Shown here in pieces: positions 27,849-37,449 of a stretch of 64,000 bases of DNA. The notes under the pieces were generated by a model that worked only from the letters and a program-made list of their open reading frames with translations, searched no databases and was not told where the DNA came from. Made by a program: the position numbers and the translations under genes. The stretch is from Hwangdonia lutea (GTDB lineage Bacteria > Bacteroidota > Bacteroidia > Flavobacteriales > Flavobacteriaceae): the NCBI RefSeq assembly GCF_032814565.1, contig NZ_CP136521.1, positions 902,501 to 966,500 of the forward strand. The letters are read 5' to 3'. Position 1 is the first letter of the stretch, and the number at the start of each line of letters is the position of its first letter.

Positions 27849-28619
27849 TTATATGAAATTTTCATTCATTTTAAGCATTCCTATAAGCTCTCCCGTTGAT
27901 GATATGTTGAGTTTTTTAAGAATATTCCTTCGATGTGTATCTACGGTGTTCGGGCTAATACTTAGCTTATCGCCTATCTGTTTGCTCGAGTAATTTAAAA
28001 CCAGCAACCTAACAATATCTCGTTCTCTATTACTTATTCCTTCAGACAACAGTTTTTGAGAACAGTTATTAAAATAAATAGTCTCGTATTCATTTTTCTC
28101 ATTCAACAATTTAGCTGTTGCACATACCTGTAATTTAATTTCTGGTGATAACACTGTATAATGAGCTAACCCAATTATAGGTTTAAAATCACTATCAAAA
28201 CCTAATGGTGTCGTGTTTTGTACAATATTAACATAATCGTTATTAGAATTCTTCAGTCGGTAATTCCACGTATAGCTCATTCTTTTTCTGTCCTCAACCT
28301 TCGTGTTTTTTAAGGTAAAATCCATCAGTTCGTTTAGTGCCTGCAACCATTCCTCCAAATCATTAGGGTGCATTCTGCTCCATAAATATCGCATCCCTTT
28401 GCTTTCTAATACTTTTTTATCCAACCCAAGACAAGCGGGCATGTTTTTACTAATATACTCGAAGGTTAAATTTTGCGTGTTTGTAATGCAGAAAAATGTT
28501 GAGCTATATGGTAGGAAAGTATCTAGCTCAATAATTTTTTCAATATGCTTTTCAAGGGAAGGGTTATCGTAAGATTTGAATATTTCTTTATATACATGCT
28601 TAATACTCGAACCATTCAT
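27849..28619 (-). CDS. PAS-like/LuxR-type transcriptional regulator
   Basis: The protein has 256 residues. The C-terminal HTH (about 193-256) has ISNRERDIVRLLVLNYSSKQIGDKLSISPNTVDTHRRNIL, a GerE/LuxR helix-turn-helix, followed by KKLNISSTGELI. The N-terminal 150 residues look like a PAS fold (ENMP-like ISKNMPACLGLD, then WNYRLKNSNNDYVNIVQNTTPLG). There is no receiver domain, so this is not a standard response regulator. The input signal and targets are unknown. It stands alone, next to the tRNA-Val gene on the same strand. Confidence 0.85.
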   Translation of the reverse strand: MNGSSIKHVYKEIFKSYDNPSLEKHIEKIIELDTFLPYSSTFFCITNTQNLTFEYISKNMPACLGLDKKVLESKGMRYLWSRMHPNDLEEWLQALNELMDFTLKNTKVEDRKRMSYTWNYRLKNSNNDYVNIVQNTTPLGFDSDFKPIIGLAHYTVLSPEIKLQVCATAKLLNEKNEYETIYFNNCSQKLLSEGISNRERDIVRLLVLNYSSKQIGDKLSISPNTVDTHRRNILKKLNISSTGELIGMLKMNENFI

Positions 28620-28691
28620 AATGAGATGTTTAACTAAAAATATAAAAAAAAATTGTAACCTTAAAATAAGACGATAACTATTTTAGGGTAC

Positions 28692-28728
28692 AAAAAAAAC
28701 CTAATAAACAATTTATTAGGTTTTTTTT
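28692..28728 (-). terminator. Terminator downstream of tRNA-Val
   Basis: The arms at 28692-28708 and 28712-28728 (AAAACCTAATAAA core) are perfect 17-base complements around a 3-base loop, A-rich on the left and T-rich on the right. On the minus strand it closes the tRNA transcript. Confidence 0.85.
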
Positions 28729-28735
28729 ATAATTG

Positions 28736-28810
28736 TGGGCGCGAAGGGATTCGAACCCCTGACCCCTTGGGTGTAAACCAAGTGCTCTGAACCAACTGAG
28801 CTACGCGCCC
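28736..28810 (-). tRNA. tRNA-Val (anticodon TAC)
   Basis: Read on the minus strand, the 7-base acceptor stem GGGCGCG/CGCGCCC closes a normal cloverleaf: D arm with AGCTCAGTTGGT, anticodon stem CTTGG/CCAAG with loop TTTACAC (anticodon TAC, reading GTA), and T arm GGTTCGAATCC. It is 75 bases including the discriminator A. CCA is not encoded. Confidence 0.97.
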
Positions 28811-28872
28811 TCTAAATGGGACTGCAAATATAATCTAGTTTTTAATATTGCAAAAACTTTTTCAATAAAATT

Positions 28873-30090
28873 TTAAATTATTTCTGCAACCACAAAAGTG
28901 CTGCCTCCAACAAAGATAAAATCAGTTAAACTGGCTTGTTCAAAAGCTGTTTTATAGGCTTCATTTACAGAATTATAAGCCTCTCCCTTTAAGTTGTGTT
29001 TGTTAAACTCTGCTTTTAGTTTATGGGCATCCATCCCTCTGGGAATATTTGGTTTACAAAAATAATAAACGGCATTTTTGGAAAGCAAGTCTACAATAGT
29101 ACTTAAGTCTTTATCATTAACAACCCCAAAAACAATATGAAGCACATCGTATTTTTCATTTAATAGTTGCTGCATCACATGCTGCAATCCTTCTCTATTA
29201 TGCCCGGTATCGCAAACCACTTTAGGTTTATCGTTTAAAGTTTGCCATCGCCCCAACAAGCCCGTGTTTTTTACAACCTGCAACAAACCTTGTTTTATGT
29301 TTTTTTCTGAAATTTTATAGCCTTTATTTTGAAGTACTTTTATGGTTTGGATGGCAGTTTTAATATTTTTGGATTGATACCTTCCTAATAAATCTGATTT
29401 CAATGTATTGGTAATTTCTTTATCGGCAAAAATGATATTGGAGTTGTTAGCTTCAGCCAATGCTTGAAAAACGGCTTTGGTTTCTTTTTGAGTTTCGCCA
29501 ATAACCACTGGAATTTGGGGTTTTATAACACCGCCTTTTTCAAAAGCAATCGCTTCGAGTGTGTTTCCTAAAAACTGGGTATGATCCATCCCAATGTTTG
29601 TTATTACAGAAACTTCTGGAGTAATAATATTTGTGGAATCCAACCTCCCACCTAAACCGACTTCAATAACGGCAATATCAACTTTAGCTTTTGAAAAATA
29701 CTCGAATGCCATACCAACTGTCATTTCAAAAAAAGACAATTGATTGGCTTCAAAAAAAGCTTTATTTCGCTTTATAAACCCAACAACAAACTGTTTACTA
29801 ATTTCGTTTCCGTTGATTTTAATACGCTCTCTAAAATCTTTTAAATGCGGCGATGTATAAAGCCCCACTTTATAACCGGCCTCTTGGAGAATGGATGCCA
29901 ACATATGGCTTGTTGAACCTTTTCCGTTAGTGCCAGCAACATGAATGGATTTGAAATTTTTGTGCGGATTATTTAATTGATAAGCGAGTAAAACCGTATT
30001 GCTTAAATCTGTTTTATAAGCTGATTTACCCTGTTTTTGATACATTGGCAGCTGAACGAACATCCAATTGAGTGTATCTTGATATGTCAT
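28873..30090 (-). CDS. folC: Bifunctional folylpolyglutamate/dihydrofolate synthase
   Basis: The protein has 405 residues. The ATP-binding loop VAGTNGKGSTSHMLASIL and the folate-site block LYTSPHLKDFRERIKING are family signatures, followed by VIEVGLGGRLDSTNII. It adds glutamate to dihydropteroate and to folates in the cytoplasm. The length fits bacterial FolC. It follows tonB on the same strand after a 165-base gap. The C-terminal Mur-ligase-like domain (GRWQ...VCDTGHNREGLQ) is complete. Confidence 0.94.
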   Translation of the reverse strand: MTYQDTLNWMFVQLPMYQKQGKSAYKTDLSNTVLLAYQLNNPHKNFKSIHVAGTNGKGSTSHMLASILQEAGYKVGLYTSPHLKDFRERIKINGNEISKQFVVGFIKRNKAFFEANQLSFFEMTVGMAFEYFSKAKVDIAVIEVGLGGRLDSTNIITPEVSVITNIGMDHTQFLGNTLEAIAFEKGGVIKPQIPVVIGETQKETKAVFQALAEANNSNIIFADKEITNTLKSDLLGRYQSKNIKTAIQTIKVLQNKGYKISEKNIKQGLLQVVKNTGLLGRWQTLNDKPKVVCDTGHNREGLQHVMQQLLNEKYDVLHIVFGVVNDKDLSTIVDLLSKNAVYYFCKPNIPRGMDAHKLKAEFNKHNLKGEAYNSVNEAYKTAFEQASLTDFIFVGGSTFVVAEII

Positions 30091-30255
30091 TATACCAAAT
30101 GAATTTTAAAATTGCACATAAATAAATTGAATTAGTTTTTGATTAATCTAGACAAATAATTTAAGAATAGCTTTAGTTATTGTTATTTTTTACAATGAAG
30201 AGTACGCTAATAAGAAACGATTTAGAAAAGTGATATTGAAGTTTATTCCGGATCG

Positions 30256-31107
30256 TTATTGACTTAATTTAAAGTTTACACTAACAAAACCGATTTGTTT
30301 GGCGGGTGCTTTTGAATCTGCCGGCCATTTATGGGATAAGGCAATTTTTTTTGCGGGTTCTAACAAACACTGTGCAGTATTGGTTGTACCTCTTTGACCC
30401 GGCTCCGCTTTTATAACGTTACCACTTCTATCCACTTCAATCCTAACCACAACTCTACCCGACTCGTTGCAATCTTGTTTAATGGTTTTATAAGATGCTC
30501 TACCTCGACCATTTAAACCGTAGCCAACGCCACCCGTTCCTGAGCCAGACCCCGGACCAAAATAACTTGGTGCATAAGGGTCCCCATCCAATTGCCCCTT
30601 ATCGCCGGCTTTATTATCGTTACCTTCACTACCCGTTTCTGTGCCTTCAGATTTACTCACACCACCAATTAAGGCATCCAACTTTTTCTTTTTTTCTTCT
30701 TGCTCGCGCTTTTCTTTGGCAATTCTATCGGCTTCTGCTTTTGCCTTTGCATCGGCAATGGCTTTGGCTTTAGCCTCAGCTTCCTTCTGTTTTTTTATGG
30801 CGATGGCTTCCGAATTATCTTCGGTTAAAACCTCTTCTTTAGTTTCAGCAGATGTTGTTGGTTCTGATTTTGTAACCTCGGGTTGCGGTGGTTTTTCAAT
30901 GTTCTTTGGCTCCGATTTTATAGGTTTTTTAGGCTGCACATTGCCTTTACCAAAATTTGAAGTTCCAAAATTTACAGCTACTCCGTACTCTTCTGGCGGA
31001 TCCATATACGTTGTACCAACCACAAACAATAGCACGAGAAGAATGATAGCAATCAACGCTGTGATTCTAGCAGAATTCTTTTCATGTATGGTTTCAAAAT
31101 ATTTCAT
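30256..31107 (-). CDS. tonB: Energy transducer TonB
   Basis: The protein has 283 residues. One membrane helix lies near the N-terminus (about 14-33, ITALIAIILLVLLFVVG), followed by a Pro/Lys/Glu-rich periplasmic spacer (KPIKSEPKNIEKPPQP, then a long Ala/Lys/Glu coiled-coil-like stretch) and a Gly-rich segment. The C-terminal domain (about 200-283) has GRVVVRIEVDRSGNVI and a closing VSVNFKL, as in TonB. It moves proton-motive energy from ExbB/ExbD to TonB-dependent receptors. It is 6 bases downstream of exbD. Confidence 0.9.
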   Translation of the reverse strand: MKYFETIHEKNSARITALIAIILLVLLFVVGTTYMDPPEEYGVAVNFGTSNFGKGNVQPKKPIKSEPKNIEKPPQPEVTKSEPTTSAETKEEVLTEDNSEAIAIKKQKEAEAKAKAIADAKAKAEADRIAKEKREQEEKKKKLDALIGGVSKSEGTETGSEGNDNKAGDKGQLDGDPYAPSYFGPGSGSGTGGVGYGLNGRGRASYKTIKQDCNESGRVVVRIEVDRSGNVIKAEPGQRGTTNTAQCLLEPAKKIALSHKWPADSKAPAKQIGFVSVNFKLSQ

Positions 31108-31113
31108 TTCTAA

Positions 31114-31506
31114 TTAATTAGGCTTTACAGCTAATATGACTTTGAACTTATTTCTATTGGCGATGTCCATTACTTTTACAACATTTTCAACGGGTACCGA
31201 TTTTTCAGCTCTTAAAACTATAGTTGGTTTTTCTTGTGATGATAATGCAGCTAACAATTCATTCTCTAAAACACTAACACCCACGCGTTTTTGATCGATA
31301 TAATAGGTTAAATCTTTTTTAATACTTACGGCAACCGATCTTTTGTTTTCGGTCTTTCCGCTTGCTTTTGGCAAAATAATATCAATTGCATTCGTGGTAA
31401 CCAAAGTTGAAGCAATCATAAAAAAGATAAGCAACAGAAATACAATATCTGTCATGGACGACATATTGAATTCTGGCGTAACCTTATTTCTTCCTCTAAA
31501 ATTCAT
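31114..31506 (-). CDS. exbD: Biopolymer transport protein ExbD/TolR
   Basis: The protein has 130 residues. It has the N-in topology of ExbD: a short cytoplasmic stretch with TPEFNMSSMTDIVFLLLIFFM, in which the Asp of MTDIVF is the conserved membrane proton carrier, then a periplasmic domain. It pairs with ExbB (1 base upstream) and TonB. Whether the set serves TonB or Tol cannot be decided from ExbD alone, but the TonB gene immediately downstream settles it. Confidence 0.94.
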   Translation of the reverse strand: MNFRGRNKVTPEFNMSSMTDIVFLLLIFFMIASTLVTTNAIDIILPKASGKTENKRSVAVSIKKDLTYYIDQKRVGVSVLENELLAALSSQEKPTIVLRAEKSVPVENVVKVMDIANRNKFKVILAVKPN

Positions 31507-31507
31507 A

Positions 31508-32209
31508 CTATGTAGGTTCGTTTAAGTGATCTAGAAACTCCAAGGAGTTTGCCTCCATTTGATACACCACCTTATCTGTTCTTACCACTAAATGATTATA
31601 GGCAATGTAGCCAATAATTCCCACAATTAAACCGGCAACAGTGGTAGTCATGGCGGTGTATAATCCGCTAGCCAAAACGTCCATTTCAATGGTGCCGCCA
31701 GCGTTTGCGAGTTCAAATATAGCCAGTATCATTCCAACAACCGTACCAAGAAATCCTATCATGGGCGCTGCTCCGGAAATGGTAGCGAGTACGCTCACGT
31801 TTTTTTCTAAGCCGTAAATCTCTAAACGGCCGGCGTTTTCAATGGCTGTATTAATGTCTGCAAGTGGTTTGCCTATTCTCGATATTCCTTTGCCTATTAG
31901 CCTTGATACCGGTGAATTTACTTGAGCACAAAGCATTTGTGCCGAATCAATTTTACCGTTACTCACGTGGTCCTTAATTTGATTCATAAAATTAGCATCG
32001 ATTTTTGAGGCCGCTTTTATGGCAAATAATCGTTCAAAATAAATGTATGAAGCGACTATAAGTAATAGAAACAAAATGGCAATTATAACTTGTCCGGCTA
32101 CGCCACCACTACTTATTAATTCGATAATTGAAAGTGTTTTTTCAACGGATTCCTCATCGGTAAGCAATTCTGCCCCTTCTTGCATGTTTAGTAATAAAAT
32201 ATTTAGCAT
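31508..32209 (-). CDS. exbB: MotA/TolQ/ExbB proton channel family protein
   Basis: The protein has 233 residues. Three membrane segments can be seen: one at about 33-55 (IAILFLLLIVASYIYFERLF), then two at about 143-170 (TISGAAPMIGFLGTVVGMI) and 188-212 (LYTAMTTTVAGLIVGIIGYIAY). The GLGTVVG-type motif and the TA-MTTTVAGL segment are conserved in the channel family. It forms the inner-membrane proton channel with ExbD. It heads the exbB-exbD-tonB set and follows nhaD by 51 bases. Confidence 0.93.
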   Translation of the reverse strand: MLNILLLNMQEGAELLTDEESVEKTLSIIELISSGGVAGQVIIAILFLLLIVASYIYFERLFAIKAASKIDANFMNQIKDHVSNGKIDSAQMLCAQVNSPVSRLIGKGISRIGKPLADINTAIENAGRLEIYGLEKNVSVLATISGAAPMIGFLGTVVGMILAIFELANAGGTIEMDVLASGLYTAMTTTVAGLIVGIIGYIAYNHLVVRTDKVVYQMEANSLEFLDHLNEPT

Positions 32210-32260
32210 ATAATTAAATTTATTGCAACTGTATAACGTATCTTTTTTTGTTAAAGTATA

Positions 32261-33655
32261 TTAAAATAGAGTTCTGGTAAACATAAATGCCGCAGCACCT
32301 ACTAAGAAACCAACTGCGGCTAACCACGCTATCTTTTTTAGGTACCAGAAAAAGTCTATTTTTTCCATACCCATAGCCACAACACCAGCCGCAGAACCAA
32401 TAATTAGCATACTTCCACCTGTTCCTGCCGAATAGGCAATAAAGTGCCATAATTCGTTGTCGATAGGCTCGGAAAACATCCCTAAACTGGCAGCTACCAA
32501 GGGCACATTATCGATTACCGCAGAACCTACGCCCAACAACAATACAACGATATCCGAAACGCCTTCGTGATGCAACTCGGTGCCCAACATAGGCATATTT
32601 TCCTGCAAACTGGATGCAAATCCGAATAGGATTCCTAATGACTCTAAAGCTGCAACAGCCATCAAAATTCCTAAAAAGAATAAAATACTCGGCATTTCAA
32701 TTTTTGAAAGCGAATGATGCACCGGACTGTGATGCCCTTGGTGATCTGAATCTTCATGCGTATCAAAGGATAATGCAAATTTTCTGTTACTGTAAATTTC
32801 TGCAAAGGTCGCCACTACACCTAACGCAAGCATCATTCCCACATAAGGAGGCAAATGTGTTAAGGTTTTAAATATTGGCACCGATACAATACCGCCCAGA
32901 CCTAAATAAAGCATAATGGAACTGTATTTAGAGGCGGGCTTATCAATGTTTTCTTCAAGTTTTTCAATGTTTCCTTTAAAAGCTGGTAAAAATGAAGCGA
33001 TAAAAAACGGCACCAGCATACATAATAACGAAGGGATAAATAAGTACACAAACAAATGTCCTGTGGTTACTTTTTTACCAATCCAAAGCATGGTTGTGGT
33101 TACATCACCAATTGGCGACCAAGCGCCACCGGCATTAGCAGCAATAATAATTAAACCAGCATACCAAATACGAACATTTCTATCTAAAATGATTTTTTGA
33201 AGAATGGAAACAAGAACAATTGTTGCGGTTAAATTATCGATTATGGCAGAAAGAAAAAAGGCTAAGAACCCAAAAATCCACAGTATCTTTTTCTTGCTAC
33301 TGGTTTTTATATATCCTTTAATGGTTGAAAAACCATCAAAATAATCAATAATTTCCACGATGGTCATCGCACCCAAAAGAAACACAAGAATTTCGGCTGT
33401 TTTACCTAGGTGATGCAACAGCGTTTCCTCCATTAAATGTGTTTTTTCCTCTAAGGCCAATCCTCCAAAATTATCTAACAAACTGTGGTTTGCCGAATCG
33501 AACCATTGCGAAAAGCCTTCAATCCCAAGAGCTATTAAAGCCCAACAAATAGCCATCATGACCAGCGCTGGAATTAATTTATCTATTTTTAAATTGTGCT
33601 CGAGGGTAATGGCCAAGTAACCGATTACAAATATTAAAATAATTGCTAATTCCAT
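32261..33655 (-). CDS. nhaD: Sodium:proton antiporter NhaD
   Basis: The protein has 464 residues and about 12 hydrophobic segments. NhaD-type features include the block SAIIDNLTATIVLVSIL, with Asp in a membrane segment, and the later VGSAVIDNVPLVAASLGM; these two repeats are the substrate-binding halves. It exchanges Na+ (or Li+) for H+ across the cytoplasmic membrane, useful in salty habitats. A His-rich loop (DTHEDSDHQGHHSPVHHS, about 300-320) lies on a predicted cytoplasmic loop and could sense pH or metals. It is 10 bases after the amino-acid dehydrogenase gene. Confidence 0.92.
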   Translation of the reverse strand: MELAIILIFVIGYLAITLEHNLKIDKLIPALVMMAICWALIALGIEGFSQWFDSANHSLLDNFGGLALEEKTHLMEETLLHHLGKTAEILVFLLGAMTIVEIIDYFDGFSTIKGYIKTSSKKKILWIFGFLAFFLSAIIDNLTATIVLVSILQKIILDRNVRIWYAGLIIIAANAGGAWSPIGDVTTTMLWIGKKVTTGHLFVYLFIPSLLCMLVPFFIASFLPAFKGNIEKLEENIDKPASKYSSIMLYLGLGGIVSVPIFKTLTHLPPYVGMMLALGVVATFAEIYSNRKFALSFDTHEDSDHQGHHSPVHHSLSKIEMPSILFFLGILMAVAALESLGILFGFASSLQENMPMLGTELHHEGVSDIVVLLLGVGSAVIDNVPLVAASLGMFSEPIDNELWHFIAYSAGTGGSMLIIGSAAGVVAMGMEKIDFFWYLKKIAWLAAVGFLVGAAAFMFTRTLF

Positions 33656-33665
33656 AAATTTGATT

Positions 33666-34892
33666 TTAAATGAGTTGGCTTAAGGCAATTTCAAATGCTG
33701 TTGCGCTTATTCCGGTTTTAAATTGGTTTTTATGATGTACTTTTTCTATAGCTTCTTTTATTCTATTTGAGGTATCGTTAAATATAGCTTCATCGGTCAT
33801 TTGCACACGGCGTTCCATAAAATAGGCAAAAACACGCGCCATTCCACAGTTTGAAATAAAATCTGGAATAAGGCTTACCCGAGAATCGGTATGCTCCATA
33901 ATGGGGCCAAAAAAGATTTCCTTATCGGCAAAAGGCACATTGGCACCACATGATATAACTTCTAATCCACTATCTATCATCTTATCAATTTGACCAATGG
34001 TAATTAATCGTGACGCAGCGCATGGCGCAAATATCTCAGTTTTAATAGACCATATTTTTTTGTTGGCTTCTTCAAAAGGAATAACATTTTTAGATACCAA
34101 TGTGTTTCCGGTTTTAGCCAGGAACAAGTTAGTAATTTCTTCGAAAGTAAACCCGTTTTCGTTAATTAATCCGCCCGAAATATCAATAATACCAACTATT
34201 TTAGCGCCCATTTGAGATAAATAAAATGCCGCGGCTGCACCAACATTTCCAAATCCTTGTATTACGGCACGCTTTCCCTTTACATTTCCGCCGTAAATAT
34301 TATAATATTGTTTAACCGCCTCGGCAACACCAAAGCCAGTAATCATATCGGCTACGGTGTATTTTCTTGACACACTCGGGGAATAAATCGGGTTTTCGAT
34401 AACCTTTATAACGCCTTGTCTGAGTTGGCCAATCCTGTTAATTTTATCGGCTTCGGTAGGTTTAAAATGTCCGTTAAAAACACCTTCTTGTGGGTGCCAA
34501 ACACCACTTTCTTCTGTAATAGGAATAACCTCGTGAATTTCGTCAACATTCAAATCGCCACCTGTACCGTAATAGCTTTTAAGTAATGGCGATACGGCCG
34601 CGTACCAACGCTCCAACACTCCTTTTTTACGCGGGTCGTTAGGATCGAAATTAATACCCGATTTAGCACCACCAATGGATGGACCGGATACGGTGAATTT
34701 AATTTCCATGGTTTTTGCCAAAGAGACCACCTCGTTCATATCCAAACCTTTTCGCATTCTGGTTCCGCCACCTGCTGCGCCTCCACGCAGGGAGTTTATA
34801 ACCGTCCAACCTTCGGCATCGGTTTCAGGATCTTTCCAATTAAAAACTATTTCGGGTTCTTTGTTTTCGTATTTTTTTAATAATGCTTTCAT
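33666..34892 (-). CDS. Glu/Leu/Phe/Val dehydrogenase family protein
   Basis: The protein has 408 residues. The catalytic region GPSIGGAKSGINFDP has the active-site Lys, and the NAD(P) domain begins at RAVIQGFGNVGAAAAFYL. This family deaminates an amino acid to its 2-oxo acid in the cytoplasm. I cannot decide from sequence whether the substrate is glutamate, leucine or another; the C-terminal half (ISCGANVPFADKEI) fits the family generally. It heads a possible operon with nhaD. Confidence 0.85.
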   Translation of the reverse strand: MKALLKKYENKEPEIVFNWKDPETDAEGWTVINSLRGGAAGGGTRMRKGLDMNEVVSLAKTMEIKFTVSGPSIGGAKSGINFDPNDPRKKGVLERWYAAVSPLLKSYYGTGGDLNVDEIHEVIPITEESGVWHPQEGVFNGHFKPTEADKINRIGQLRQGVIKVIENPIYSPSVSRKYTVADMITGFGVAEAVKQYYNIYGGNVKGKRAVIQGFGNVGAAAAFYLSQMGAKIVGIIDISGGLINENGFTFEEITNLFLAKTGNTLVSKNVIPFEEANKKIWSIKTEIFAPCAASRLITIGQIDKMIDSGLEVISCGANVPFADKEIFFGPIMEHTDSRVSLIPDFISNCGMARVFAYFMERRVQMTDEAIFNDTSNRIKEAIEKVHHKNQFKTGISATAFEIALSQLI

Positions 34893-35009
34893 TTCTTAAT
34901 AATAATCGATTCATTTTAGCTTAATTTTCTCCATCTCGTTTCATTATTAAGCGTAGCTAAAGTTGATTCATTATTCTGAAAGTATTTTAATTAGTAATAA
35001 ATAGTTCAA

Positions 35010-35017
35010 CAAATATA
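35010..35017 (-). promoter_or_regulatory. -7 box (TATATTTG) upstream of the dehydrogenase gene
   Basis: A full TAnnTTTG match on the minus strand, about 118 bases upstream of the start at 34892. No -33 box is clear at the normal spacing. It lies only 40 bases past the anmK stop. Confidence 0.28.
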
Positions 35018-35056
35018 AAAAACTAAAGGTCGTGAAATATTAAATTTCAATAAATT

Positions 35057-36121
35057 TTAAGGCAGGTATATCTTACCCGAACTATGGTCTTTTTTTGCTC
35101 CTGTTACGCTTTGCAAACAATTTATTTCACCTCTTAATTTCAACACGCCCAAAAACGCAAAAATCAAGGCTTCTTTAAATTCTACAATGGTTTTTGAAGG
35201 AATTACAATCTTGTTTTTTGAATGACATTTTATCCGTTCGATAAAAAACCTGTTGTAAGCGCCGCCTCCCGTAATTAGCACCGTTTTTTGGTTGTCGTTA
35301 CCAATAATATGGGCAATTTGAATGGCGGCGTGTTCGACAAATGTTCTTAAAATATCTTTTATTTCTAAATTAAAGGCATCGATTAAAGGAAAAATATGCG
35401 TGTTCACCCATTCCAATCCCAAGGATTTTGGCGGCGTTTCTTTGTAAAAATCCAAAGTATTTAATTGTTCTAATAATGTATTATTTATCGTACCGATTGA
35501 CGCTATCTTGCCTTCGTCATCATAGTCAAACCCAAGTTGTTTCACGTAATGGTTTAATACAATGTTTGTGGGGCAAATATCGAAAGCAATCCGCTCGTTT
35601 TCAGCCTTATAAGACACATTGGCAAAACCACCCAAATTGATACAGTAATCGTATTCTGAAAACAATAATTTATCGCCAATAGGCACCAAAGGCGCACCTT
35701 GACCACCAAACTTCACATCTTGAACCCTAAAATCGCAAACCACTGTACTATTCAATAAATTGGCAATATCAGCTAAATTTCCTATTTGATAAGTGAGCTT
35801 TTTTTCTGGTTGATGTAAAGCCGTGTGACCGTGAGAACATACCGCATCCAAATGTTTAATATTATGTTTTGCAATGAAATTATTGATAACATGCGACAAA
35901 TAAACCGTATAATCCTCATCGATTTGCAATAACTTTTCGGAGGAATACGACACTAAATTTTTAAGAATTTGGTGCCATTCATATGTGTACGCCATGGTTT
36001 CGGCGTGCTTAATTTCAAAATGCCATGTATTTTTATAATCAAATGTTACATAAACCACATCGATACCGTCTAAGGATGTTCCGGACATCACGCCAATAAC
36101 GTTAAATTTCGATTTTATCAT
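35057..36121 (-). CDS. anmK: Anhydro-N-acetylmuramic acid kinase
   Basis: The protein has 354 residues. The N-terminal GVMSGTSLDGIDVVYV is the family signature and forms the ATP phosphate-binding turn; the later blocks GGFANVSY and LITGGGAYN are also conserved. It phosphorylates and opens 1,6-anhydro-MurNAc for recycling cell-wall sugars to GlcNAc metabolism. The start ATG at 36121 is unambiguous. No other recycling gene (nagZ, murQ) is beside it. Confidence 0.94.
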   Translation of the reverse strand: MIKSKFNVIGVMSGTSLDGIDVVYVTFDYKNTWHFEIKHAETMAYTYEWHQILKNLVSYSSEKLLQIDEDYTVYLSHVINNFIAKHNIKHLDAVCSHGHTALHQPEKKLTYQIGNLADIANLLNSTVVCDFRVQDVKFGGQGAPLVPIGDKLLFSEYDYCINLGGFANVSYKAENERIAFDICPTNIVLNHYVKQLGFDYDDEGKIASIGTINNTLLEQLNTLDFYKETPPKSLGLEWVNTHIFPLIDAFNLEIKDILRTFVEHAAIQIAHIIGNDNQKTVLITGGGAYNRFFIERIKCHSKNKIVIPSKTIVEFKEALIFAFLGVLKLRGEINCLQSVTGAKKDHSSGKIYLP

Positions 36122-36227
36122 AGTTAGTAAAAGTAAACATCTTCTACCAAATAACCTTGGCGTATTTAAGTCTAGACTGTGGCATAAATTTATGAAAGAA
36201 TGAGCACGCGAAAACTAAACTTTAATT

Positions 36228-36258
36228 TTTAAGTATTCACAATTAAAGGCTATATTTG
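36228..36258 (+). promoter_or_regulatory. Promoter of the acyl-CoA dehydrogenase gene
   Basis: TTTA (36228-36231), a 19-base spacer and TATATTTG (36251-36258) fit TTTG-N19-TAnnTTTG with one change in the -33 box. The ATG at 36298 is 40 bases downstream. Confidence 0.5.
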
Positions 36259-36297
36259 TAAACATTTTTTACAAAAACCATATTTTAATTACGAATT

Positions 36298-37440
36298 ATG
36301 AATTTCAATCTATCAGAAGAACATAAAATGATCCGCGATGCTGCCCGCGAATTTGCGCAAACCGAACTACTCCCAGGTGTTATTGAACGCGATAACAAAC
36401 AAGAATTTCCTGCAGAATTAGTTAAAAAAATGGCAGACTTAGGATTTATGGGTGTTATGGTTGACCCCAAATACGGAGGCAGCGGAATGGATGCGATTTC
36501 GTATGCGTTGATTATGGAAGAATTATCGAAAATTGATGCTTCAGCGTCGGTGATTGTTTCGGTAAATAATTCGTTGGTTTGCTACGGGCTTGAAGCTTAC
36601 GGTACCGAAGCTCAAAAAGAAAAATATTTAACCAAGCTTGCCACGGGCGAAAACATTGGCGCTTTTTGTTTGAGCGAACCCGAAGCCGGTAGCGATGCCA
36701 CATCGCAAAAAACCACGGCTGTCGATAAAGGCGATCATTACCTTATTAATGGTACTAAAAACTGGATTACCAGTGGTGGTCGTGCCGATGTATATCTTGT
36801 TATTGCACAAACCGATCGACATAAAGGTTCACACGGTATTAATGCGTTTATAGTTGAAAAAGGTACGGAAGGTTTTCATGTGGGCCCTAAAGAAGATAAG
36901 TTGGGCATCCGCGGAAGCGACACACACACCCTTCAATTTAACGATGTAAAAGTGCCTAAAGAAAATCGCATTGGCGATGATGGTTTTGGCTTTCGATTTG
37001 CCATGAAAACACTCTCTGGGGGACGCATAGGTATTGCCGCCCAAGCACTCGGTATAGCACAAGGTGCTTACGAATTGGCATTAAAATACTCTAAAGAACG
37101 AAAAGCTTTTGGTACCGAAATTTGCAACCACCAAGCCATTGCTTTTAAACTTGCCGATATGCATACCGAAATTGCTGCAGCACGCCATTTGGTAATGAAA
37201 GCAGCCTGGGATAAAGACCAAGGTAATAATTACGATATGTCTAGCGCCATGGCAAAACTTTATGCCTCAAAAGTGGCGATGGAACACACTACCGAAGCCG
37301 TTCAAATTCACGGTGGTAACGGTTTTGTAAAAGAATATCACGTGGAACGATTAATGCGTGATGCGAAAATTACACAGATTTACGAAGGCACTTCAGAGAT
37401 TCAAAAGATTGTGATTTCTAGGAGTATTATAAGAGATTAA
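36298..37440 (+). CDS. Acyl-CoA dehydrogenase
   Basis: The protein has 380 residues, the length of a short- or medium-chain acyl-CoA dehydrogenase. FAD-contact blocks are FCLSEPEAGSDA and NGTKNWITSGG; the catalytic base is Glu363 in IYEGTSEIQ, near the C-terminus. It oxidises an acyl-CoA to the 2-enoyl-CoA in fatty acid or branched-chain amino acid breakdown, passing electrons to ETF. The precise chain length cannot be set from sequence. It stands alone, facing the helicase gene. Confidence 0.94.
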   Translation: MNFNLSEEHKMIRDAAREFAQTELLPGVIERDNKQEFPAELVKKMADLGFMGVMVDPKYGGSGMDAISYALIMEELSKIDASASVIVSVNNSLVCYGLEAYGTEAQKEKYLTKLATGENIGAFCLSEPEAGSDATSQKTTAVDKGDHYLINGTKNWITSGGRADVYLVIAQTDRHKGSHGINAFIVEKGTEGFHVGPKEDKLGIRGSDTHTLQFNDVKVPKENRIGDDGFGFRFAMKTLSGGRIGIAAQALGIAQGAYELALKYSKERKAFGTEICNHQAIAFKLADMHTEIAAARHLVMKAAWDKDQGNNYDMSSAMAKLYASKVAMEHTTEAVQIHGGNGFVKEYHVERLMRDAKITQIYEGTSEIQKIVISRSIIRD

Positions 37441-37449
37441 TTATTTTGT

